From Lewinella sp. (GTDB lineage: Bacteria > Bacteroidota > Bacteroidia > Chitinophagales > Saprospiraceae), in assembly GCA_026421165.1 (NCBI GenBank), contig JAPKCQ010000003.1, positions 1 to 37,305 of the forward strand: a DNA stretch of 37,305 bases, in the 5' to 3' direction. The position numbers and the translations under genes are program-made. This document shows positions 31,784-37,305 of the stretch, piece after piece (within the stretch, counting starts at the first letter, position 1; each line of letters begins with the position of its first letter). The notes under the pieces were generated by a model that was given only the letters and a program-made list of their open reading frames with translations, was not told where the DNA came from and made no database searches.

Positions 31784-32542
31784 TTAAACCGGACGAACAG
31801 GAATATTCTGCGTCGCCAAATAATCCTTCAACTCTTTAATTCCCACTTCTCCGAAGTGGAAAATGCTTGCCGCTAAACCTGCATCCGCTTTACCCGTCGT
31901 GAATACCTCGGCGAAGTGCTCTTTATTACCCGCTCCGCCGCTAGCGATGATGGGGATGCTGAGCAGGTCGCTCATTTGGGCCAGGGCTTCATTGGCGAAT
32001 CCGGCCTTGGTACCGTCATGGTCCATACTGGTGAAGAGGATCTCGCCCGCGCCGCGTTCCTGTGCTTCTTTGGCCCAGTCGAACAACTTATGCTCCGTCT
32101 TGATGCGTCCGCCGTTGAGGTGTACGAACCATTCACCGTCGACGTGCTTTGCGTCTATGGCTACAACTACGAACTGGTTGCCGAAGGCATAAGCCAACTC
32201 ATTAATTAGTTCCGGACGGCGTACCGCTGCGGAGTTGATGCTCACCTTGTCTGCGCCTGCGTTTAGTAGCACATCCACATCGTCGATGTGCTTAATCCCT
32301 CCGCCGATGGTGAAGGGGATGTTGAGGTGGCGGGCGATGTCGCGGGCCAGATCGGCCAGGGTCTTGCGGCGTTCGTGGGTGGCGGTGATGTCAAGAAACA
32401 CCAGCTCGTCCGCTCCGGCGAGGGAGTACTTCGCGCCAAGTTCCACGGGGTCACCCGCGTCGCGGAGGTTGACGAAATTTACACCCTTCACGGTGCGGCC
32501 GTCTTTTATGTCGAGGCAGGGGATTATCCTTTTTGCAAGCAT
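31784..32542 (-). CDS. hisF: Imidazole glycerol phosphate synthase cyclase subunit
   Basis: HisF, a TIM-barrel enzyme, uses ammonia from HisH to turn PRFAR into imidazole-glycerol phosphate and AICAR. The predicted 252-residue protein starts [23 protein letters not shown], with catalytic Asp11. The second catalytic Asp lies in [10 protein letters not shown] (about residue 130), and the phosphate sites are in IGGGI (about 82-86) and ASGGAG (about 201-206). The reading frame extends 21 codons upstream but those residues are not part of the family. TACCTTTG on the minus strand (32547-32554) lies four bases before the ATG. hisH is not in the window. Confidence 0.96.
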   Translation of the reverse strand: MLAKRIIPCLDIKDGRTVKGVNFVNLRDAGDPVELGAKYSLAGADELVFLDITATHERRKTLADLARDIARHLNIPFTIGGGIKHIDDVDVLLNAGADKVSINSAAVRRPELINELAYAFGNQFVVVAIDAKHVDGEWFVHLNGGRIKTEHKLFDWAKEAQERGAGEILFTSMDHDGTKAGFANEALAQMSDLLSIPIIASGGAGNKEHFAEVFTTGKADAGLAASIFHFGEVGIKELKDYLATQNIPVRPV

Positions 32543-32546
32543 GGGG

Positions 32547-32554
32547 CAAAGGTA
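32547..32554 (-). promoter_or_regulatory. -7 box (TACCTTTG) of hisF
   Basis: On the minus strand TACCTTTG fits TAnnTTTG and ends four bases before the hisF start, so the transcript would be nearly leaderless. No -33 match. Confidence 0.35.
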
Positions 32555-32627
32555 ACTGGCTTGTGGGCTATGGCTGAACTCACCAGTCGAATACTTTTTT
32601 GCCACGGCTATTCAAATAGGGTTGCCC

Positions 32628-33566
32628 CTACAGCCTCATCTCTGCCAAAACAGCCTGAGCAGCCCAAGTCCGGTTATTAGCCTGTTGTAACACCAGCGAC
32701 CGATCACTTTCAATCACTCCGTCGGAGACCACAACATTACGACGTACAGGCAGGCAGTGCATGAAATAAGCATTGTTGGTGAGCGCCATTTTAGCCTCAT
32801 CTACCATCCAGTCCGGATGGTCACCGATGGCGCCGTAGTTTTTGAAAGAGGACCAGTTTTTGGCGTAGATGAAGTCTGCTCCGGCGAAGGCTTCCGCTTG
32901 GCCGTGGACGACTTTAGCTCCCCTGGTGAACTCCGGTGCAAGGTCAAAGCCTTCGGGGTTGCAGATGGTCAGGTCTACTTCACCCCAAGCGATCATCCAT
33001 TCAGCAAAGCTGTTGGCTACACACTGTGGTAAACGACGAAGGTGCGGTGCCCAGGTCAGCACAACCTTCGGGCGGGCGGCCTTGCGGTGTTCGGCGATGG
33101 TGATGCAGTCGGTCAAGCTTTGTAAGGGGTGGCGAGTGGCTGATTCCATGCTGACCACAGGTACCGTTGCGTGCTCAACAAAGGCTTTGATGATGCGGTC
33201 TTCGTAGTCGGCACTCTTATCCGTAAGTGAAGGGAAGGAACGGACACAGAGGATGTCGCAGTACTGGCTAAGTACCCCGGCTGCTTCACGTACGTGCTCG
33301 GCGGTATTCCCATTCATTACCGTGCCGTCCTCAAACTCAATGCCCCAACCACCGGAAGCATCGTAGGTGATCACGTCGTAGCCCAGTTGGCGGGCGGCCT
33401 TCTCGGTGCTCATCCGGGTCCGTAGGCTGGAGTTGAAAAAGAGATTGATGATCATCTTTTCTTTCCCGAGGTGATTGCTGGCGAAGGGGGCGGCTTTATG
33501 GGCTCGGGCTTTCGCGATCAGCTCGGCAATGTTGGGCACGTCGACTGCGGATAGGAATTGTTTCAT
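32628..33566 (-). CDS. argF': N-acyl-L-ornithine carbamoyltransferase (AOTCase/SOTCase class)
   Basis: A 312-residue transcarbamylase that would carbamoylate an N-acylated ornithine to give N-acylcitrulline, on the acylated arginine route. The carbamoyl-phosphate loop FFNSSLRTR (about 43-51), HPLQSLTD (about 146-153) and MHCLPVRRN (about 267-275) are present. Overall it is nearer to Bacteroides succinylornithine transcarbamylase than to Xanthomonas acetylornithine transcarbamylase (from memory), including Val where the latter has its carboxylated Lys302. The residue that sets acyl specificity (Glu92 in acetyl-, Pro90 in succinyl-specific enzymes) aligns with Ala89 in NTAEH. The preferred acyl group is therefore open. 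It is encoded downstream of argD. Confidence 0.88.
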   Translation of the reverse strand: MKQFLSAVDVPNIAELIAKARAHKAAPFASNHLGKEKMIINLFFNSSLRTRMSTEKAARQLGYDVITYDASGGWGIEFEDGTVMNGNTAEHVREAAGVLSQYCDILCVRSFPSLTDKSADYEDRIIKAFVEHATVPVVSMESATRHPLQSLTDCITIAEHRKAARPKVVLTWAPHLRRLPQCVANSFAEWMIAWGEVDLTICNPEGFDLAPEFTRGAKVVHGQAEAFAGADFIYAKNWSSFKNYGAIGDHPDWMVDEAKMALTNNAYFMHCLPVRRNVVVSDGVIESDRSLVLQQANNRTWAAQAVLAEMRL

Positions 33567-33575
33567 GCTGTTCGG

Positions 33576-33612
33576 CAGGCTTCAGCCTGTGGTTCACCAG
33601 GCTTCAGCCTGG
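33576..33612. repeat. Two tandem CAGGCTTCAGCCTG hairpins
   Basis: CAGGCTTCAGCCTG occurs at 33576-33589 and again at 33598-33611, the second extended by one more pair. Each is a 6-bp stem with a 2-base loop. They lie between the transcarbamylase start and the argD stop, followed by an A/T-rich stretch. The same motif type is a common intergenic repeat in this phylum (recalled). Confidence 0.7.
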
Positions 33613-33699
33613 TCTCCTTGCGGAGAATGATTCTTTAATTGAGTTTAAAACATGTCAAAACAGTAAAAACATAGTAAAATGGGTGAAATAACCGTTTAA

Positions 33700-34830
33700 C
33701 TAGGTGATTAGTGCCGCTTTGAAGGCCGCAATCAGTTCGTCGCACTGCGTCCGCGTTACGTTGAGCGGCGGTAGTAACCGGATGGTGTTCGGGTCTTTAC
33801 TTGACCCGGTAAATACTCCGTGTTCAAAGAGGAGCTTCTTGCGCAACGGACCGATCGGCTCCGTCATCTGTAAACCGATCATCAGGCCGTAACCACGTAC
33901 TTCATTGAAGAGTCCGGTAGCAGCCATTTCTTTCATTAGGTAGGTACCCTGTTCGGTAGCATTAGCCAGTAAGTCTTCGCTTTTGAGTACGTCGAGCACT
34001 GCGATGCCGGCCGCGCAGGCTAGGTGACTGCCGCCGTAAGTTGTACCAAGCATTCCTTTCCAGGGTTTAATGCTTGGGTGGACGAGGATGCCGCCGAGCG
34101 GAAAGCCGTTACCCATCCCTTTCGCCATGCAAATGATGTCGGGCTTCACCGCCGAGTGTTGAAAAGCGAAGAACTTGCCCGTTCGTCCGTAGCCAGATTG
34201 CACCTCGTCCATAATCAAGACCGCGCCGTTGGCGTGGCACAGTTCTGGTAGCGCTTCCAAAAAGTCAGGGTCGGGCACGTAGATGCCGTGTACGCCCTGA
34301 ACACCTTCGATAATGAGTGCGGCAACGTCGCCCTTTTCTAGCTCTCGCTTTACCGCAGCAAGGTCGTTGAGCGGCAGAAAGCTGATCGGGTAATTGCGGT
34401 TGATTGGCGCTTTAATCTTCTCATTGTCCGTAGCGTTAACTGCAGCGGAAGTCCGGCCGTGAAAAGCACCCTCAAAAGCAAGTACGCGGTTACGATTGGT
34501 CTCGAAACTGGCGAGCTTCAGGGCGTTTTCGGTTGCTTCAGCTCCGCTACTGACGAGGAAGAGGTCGTAATCGTCCAGCCCGGAAAGTGCTCCGAGTTTA
34601 TTGGCCAATTCCTGCTGGAGCGGGTTCACAACGCTGTTGCTGTAAAAGCCTAGTTTTTTGAGTTGGTTGGAGATCATCTTCACGTAGTGCGGATGTGAAT
34701 GCCCGATGGACATCACGGCGTGGCCGCCGTAGAAGTCGAGGATTTCGCGATCGTTTTCATCGTAAACATAACTGCCTTCACCGCGGACGGGTTGGATGTC
34801 GTAAAGGGAGTAAACGTCGAATAAATTCAT
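33700..34830 (-). CDS. argD: Acetyl/succinylornithine aminotransferase
   Basis: A 376-residue PLP-dependent class III aminotransferase that converts N-acylglutamate semialdehyde to N-acylornithine. SSGAEATENALK (94-105) holds the cofactor phosphate, LIMDEVQSGYGRTG contains Asp208, and MAKGMGNGFPLGG contains the PLP lysine Lys237. The C-terminus carries GLMIGLQM and TIRLLPPLN blocks typical of ArgD. Whether it works on acetyl or succinyl derivatives depends on the transcarbamylase choice. It lies 119 bases after argC, a gap filled by a palindrome. Confidence 0.94.
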   Translation of the reverse strand: MNLFDVYSLYDIQPVRGEGSYVYDENDREILDFYGGHAVMSIGHSHPHYVKMISNQLKKLGFYSNSVVNPLQQELANKLGALSGLDDYDLFLVSSGAEATENALKLASFETNRNRVLAFEGAFHGRTSAAVNATDNEKIKAPINRNYPISFLPLNDLAAVKRELEKGDVAALIIEGVQGVHGIYVPDPDFLEALPELCHANGAVLIMDEVQSGYGRTGKFFAFQHSAVKPDIICMAKGMGNGFPLGGILVHPSIKPWKGMLGTTYGGSHLACAAGIAVLDVLKSEDLLANATEQGTYLMKEMAATGLFNEVRGYGLMIGLQMTEPIGPLRKKLLFEHGVFTGSSKDPNTIRLLPPLNVTRTQCDELIAAFKAALIT

Positions 34831-34837
34831 GGTAATT

Positions 34838-34947
34838 GGGTTGAGGGCCTCTGGCCCGAGTAACTCCGGGCCGGAGGCCCGAAAATGTATGTGATAATTT
34901 AGCCGACCTTCGGCCGGCTAGGAACTCGGGCTAGAGGCCCTCGACCC
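34838..34947. repeat. Cloverleaf-like palindrome between argC and argD
   Basis: The outer arms GGGTTGAGGGCCTCTGGCCC.. (34838-34861) and 34924-34947 pair over about 24 bases with two mismatches or G-T pairs. Two inner hairpins lie between them: CGGGCC-GGA-GGCCCG (34867-34881) and GCCGA-CCT-TCGGC (34902-34914), the latter within TAGCCG..CGGCTA (34900-34920). The right arm is next to the argC stop at 34950, and the element fills nearly the whole gap. A TTAAAAAAGG stretch lies on the argC side. Confidence 0.85.
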
Positions 34948-34949
34948 CA

Positions 34950-35906
34950 TTAAAAAAGGCCAGCCTTAAGCCGCAGCCCAGCGTCCTCTGGAAGCCTCAA
35001 AGCCAAATTCATATTCTGTACCGCCTGTCCCGAAGCTCCTTTCAGCAGGTTATCAATCATAGAAATTACCAGCGCTTTATCGCCGTGCTTCTCCACAAAT
35101 ACGATGCCTTTATTGGTATTCACCACTTGTTTGAGGTCCGGATTTCGGTCGGTAACGTGGGTGAAAATAGCCTTGGAATAAAAGTCACGGAAAAGGCTTT
35201 TGAGCTGGCGCTCCGATTCATCCGTCTGTACGTAGGTGGTCACGAAGATACCGCGGGCGAAGGGCCCGCGTAGAGGTAGGAAGTTGAGTCCGTCGGCATT
35301 TTTCCGACCGAGTAATTTCACGTTCCGACCGATCTCATGTAGGTGCTGATGACCGAAGGCTTTATAAACGGAGACGTTGGCGTTGCGCCAGCTGAAGTGG
35401 GTGGTTGGCGTGGGAGACTGGCCAGCGCCGGTGCTTCCGGTCATTCCGTTGATGTGTACCTCTCCGTTGGCCAAACCTGCTTTAACGAGGGGTAATAGTC
35501 CAAGCTGGATGGCGGTGGCGAAGCAGCCTGGGTTGGCAACGCGCTTTGCATCCCGCGTTCGCGCCGCATTGATCTCCGGAAGGCCGTACACCCATTCGTC
35601 GTCCATGCGGTAATCCGTACTAAGGTCTACTACCAGCGTATCCGAAGGTGGCTTATTTTCCTCCATCCACGTCTTCGAGCGGCCGTGGCCCATGCAGAGG
35701 AAAAGTACGTCGGCTTCCCCAGCATCGGCCGAAAAGGTGAGCTCCGTATCGCCCAGTAAATCGGTGTGGACGTGGTACAGTGGCTTACCCGACTGGCTCT
35801 GGCTCTGGACGAAGGCGATCTCCACGTGGGGGTGGTTGATGAGAATGCGGAGTAGCTCTCCTGCGGTGTAGCCGCCACCTCCTATTATGCCTATTTTATG
35901 TTTCAT
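34950..35906 (-). CDS. argC: N-acetyl(succinyl)-gamma-glutamyl-phosphate reductase
   Basis: ArgC reduces N-acylglutamyl phosphate to the semialdehyde with NADPH. The predicted product has 318 residues and begins MKHKIGIIGGGGYTAGELLR, the Rossmann glycine-rich loop. The active-site Cys128 lies in ANPGCFATAIQLGLLPL, and a conserved His region in HFSWRNANVSVYKAFGHQHLHEI (about 200-222). The frame continues 50 codons upstream, but those residues run into the argG gap and match nothing. It lies 76 bases after argG and is followed by argD. Confidence 0.96.
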   Translation of the reverse strand: MKHKIGIIGGGGYTAGELLRILINHPHVEIAFVQSQSQSGKPLYHVHTDLLGDTELTFSADAGEADVLFLCMGHGRSKTWMEENKPPSDTLVVDLSTDYRMDDEWVYGLPEINAARTRDAKRVANPGCFATAIQLGLLPLVKAGLANGEVHINGMTGSTGAGQSPTPTTHFSWRNANVSVYKAFGHQHLHEIGRNVKLLGRKNADGLNFLPLRGPFARGIFVTTYVQTDESERQLKSLFRDFYSKAIFTHVTDRNPDLKQVVNTNKGIVFVEKHGDKALVISMIDNLLKGASGQAVQNMNLALRLPEDAGLRLKAGLF

Positions 35907-35922
35907 TGGTGGTGATAGTGGT

Positions 35923-35944
35923 GGGAGGGGGGTAGGCCCCTCCC
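35923..35944. repeat. GC hairpin in the argG-argC gap
   Basis: GGGAGGGG (35923-35930) pairs perfectly with CCCCTCCC (35937-35944) around a 6-base loop. No T tract follows the right arm on the minus strand, so attenuation or mRNA stability are possible roles. Confidence 0.6.
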
Positions 35945-35982
35945 TTACGTACAGAATTGAGTTGACTCGGTGGTTTAGCAGC

Positions 35983-37167
35983 TTACTTATTGACGGAGTT
36001 GCGAATACGGCCAGGTACACTAAGAATCTTAGTAAACCCACGCACGTCCTCACCACTCCAACCCTCGTTCATCTCCCCGTAAGCACCGAAGCCAGCACCA
36101 AGTAAATCATTGGGAGAAGTAATACCGTTGAGTTGGTAACGGTGTGGGTGTAGCGTGACGTGGACCGTGCCGTTAACGGTACCCTGCGAGCTTTCGAGAA
36201 AAGCCTCCACGTCCCGCATAACGGGGTCAAGAAACTGCCCTTCGTGAAGCATCATTCCGTACCAATTACTTAGTTGCTCCTTCCAGAACAACTGCCATTT
36301 GGCGAGCGTGTGCTTCTCTAGTAAATGGTGGCTTTTGATGATGAGCACGGCGGCGGCGGCGGCAAAACCAACCCGACCTTTGATGCCGATGATGGTATCG
36401 CCGACGTGGATGTCGCGGCCAACACCAAAGGGTGCGGCTACGGCTTCGAGGGCCTTGATCGCTTCCACTTTGGAGGAGAACTGCTTGCCGTCAAACCCGA
36501 CGAATTCGCCGCTCTCGAAGTTCAGGTCGATGTCGCGGGCTTCGGTTTCCGTTACGGGTACGGGCCATGCGTCTTCGGGGAGTGATTTGTTGCTGGTAAG
36601 TGTTTCTGCGCCGCCGACGGAGGTGCCCCACAGGCCTGCGTTGATGCTGTACATTCCCTTCTTTTCGGGCCACACCAGGTCGTGCTCGGCGAGGTAATCC
36701 ACCTCTTCCTGGCGGCTGAGTTGCAGGTCACGGATGGGGGTAATGACTTCCAGTTCGCGGCCGCTTAGCTCGAAGGCGAGGTCGAAGCGCACTTGATCGT
36801 TGCCCGCGCCGGTGGAGCCGTGGGCTACGCCGTCAGCATTAATTTCGACGCAGTAGCGGGCCACGCTCATGGCCTGGAACATCCGCTCGGCGCTCACGCT
36901 CATCGGGTAGGTTTGGTAGCGTAGGCAGTTGCCGTAGACAAGGTAGCGGATGCACTCTTGGTAGTAGTTTTCGGTTACTTCTACGCGTTTGTAACTGGCG
37001 GCACCGAGCTTCATTGCACGGGCTTCCATTTCGGCAATTTCTTCGTCGTCGAAGCCGCCGGTGTCTACCGTGAGGGCATGGACTTCGTAGCCTTTTTCTT
37101 TCGTCAGGTACTTTATGCAGTAGCTGGTGTCTAGGCCGCCGCTGTAGGCGAGTACTATCTTCTTCAT
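35983..37167 (-). CDS. argG: Argininosuccinate synthase
   Basis: ArgG joins citrulline and aspartate with ATP to make argininosuccinate. The 394-residue length is normal. It starts MKKIVLAYSGGLDTSYCIKYL, with the PP-loop SGGLDTS (about 9-15) binding ATP pyrophosphate. GSTGAGNDQVRFDLAF (about 117-132) and the NAGLWG block are family hallmarks. It is the first visible gene of the leftward run argG-argC-argD-argF', and its upstream region lies at the window edge. Order and strand suggest an arginine operon with gaps holding hairpins. Confidence 0.95.
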   Translation of the reverse strand: MKKIVLAYSGGLDTSYCIKYLTKEKGYEVHALTVDTGGFDDEEIAEMEARAMKLGAASYKRVEVTENYYQECIRYLVYGNCLRYQTYPMSVSAERMFQAMSVARYCVEINADGVAHGSTGAGNDQVRFDLAFELSGRELEVITPIRDLQLSRQEEVDYLAEHDLVWPEKKGMYSINAGLWGTSVGGAETLTSNKSLPEDAWPVPVTETEARDIDLNFESGEFVGFDGKQFSSKVEAIKALEAVAAPFGVGRDIHVGDTIIGIKGRVGFAAAAAVLIIKSHHLLEKHTLAKWQLFWKEQLSNWYGMMLHEGQFLDPVMRDVEAFLESSQGTVNGTVHVTLHPHRYQLNGITSPNDLLGAGFGAYGEMNEGWSGEDVRGFTKILSVPGRIRNSVNK

Positions 37168-37183
37168 GCTGGGTTAGTATGCG

Positions 37184-37305
37184 GCGGGGCTGCGCCTCGC
37201 CTTGGTAAAAGGTCCCGGACTCTGTTCGAGGCGATAGCCTCTCTCTGGGTCTGGGCCTACTGTGGTTTGATCCCTACGGGATTAGTTGTGGCAGTGTGCG
37301 AACGG
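37184..37305. repeat. Upstream gap of argG with intergenic repeat cores
   Basis: This edge region contains GGCGGGG..CCTCGCC (about 37182-37201), pairing with a single G-T pair, GAGGC-GATA-GCCTC (37229-37242), and ATCCCTACGGGAT (37270-37282). The last core is shared with the element at 1400-1414. No coding sequence and no -7 box are seen, but the region is cut by the window end. Confidence 0.5.

Noticed and set aside
33576-33612. CRISPR repeats from the tandem CAGGCTTCAGCCTG units
   Set aside because: Only two copies, a spacing of about eight bases and a fully palindromic unit; no cas genes nearby.
35907-36056. 50-codon N-terminal extension of argC
   Set aside because: It overlaps the end of argG and a GC hairpin; ArgC proteins begin at the glycine-rich Rossmann loop, as at 35906.

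Overview
This window looks like chromosomal DNA from a member of the Bacteroidota, most likely a marine-type Saprospiria (Lewinella-like). The phylum call rests on several signs: a secreted metalloprotease with a type IX secretion C-terminal sorting domain, a mutY-ssb-gldE gene order, a lipoprotein-type TamA homologue (TamL-like), an ornithine carbamoyltransferase of the N-acetyl/N-succinylornithine class, and repeated -7 boxes of the Bacteroidota form TAnnTTTG upstream of genes. The class-level guess is inference. There is no phage, transposase, integrase, plasmid function or CRISPR array. Almost every gene is full length and housekeeping in character.

Layout. 1-2.2 kb: a GNAT-like protein (-) and a YqeY/GatB-tail protein (+). 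2.2-5.4 kb: an ABC exporter with an unusual insert in its ATPase domain, and a YdjM/DUF457 membrane hydrolase. 5.4-7 kb: ScpA and a SPOUT rRNA methyltransferase (-). 7-9.5 kb: TamL-like outer-membrane assembly protein, divergent from and overlapping the methyltransferase start. 9.6-11.75 kb: ThiL and an alpha/beta hydrolase (-). 11.8-21.2 kb, all +: an MFS transporter, tRNA-Asn with promoter and terminator, a PfkB kinase, a membrane patatin-like lipase, a GAF-SpoIIE phosphatase, adenine deaminase and a secreted S10 peptidase. 21.5-25.1 kb: the T9SS metalloprotease. 25.3-30.5 kb: an LptF/G permease, an ECF sigma factor with clear promoter and terminator, mutY, ssb and gldE. 30.6-37.2 kb, mostly -: hisIE, a small membrane protein (+), hisF, then the arginine genes read leftwards as argG, argC, argD and an argF-type transcarbamylase. 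Those four would carry acylglutamyl phosphate to argininosuccinate once the missing argB and deacylase steps are supplied from elsewhere.

The most notable feature not explained by genes is in the gaps. At least eight intergenic regions are filled by long inverted repeats, several of them nested or multi-branched (an outer stem of 14-27 bp enclosing one to four inner hairpins). Their primary sequences differ but the architecture recurs. A second recurrent motif, CTAAAAGACTAAA, lies just upstream of three unrelated start codons. Together these suggest lineage-specific intergenic elements. Whether they are RNA-level insulators or terminators, mobile palindromes, or products of template switching cannot be decided from one window.
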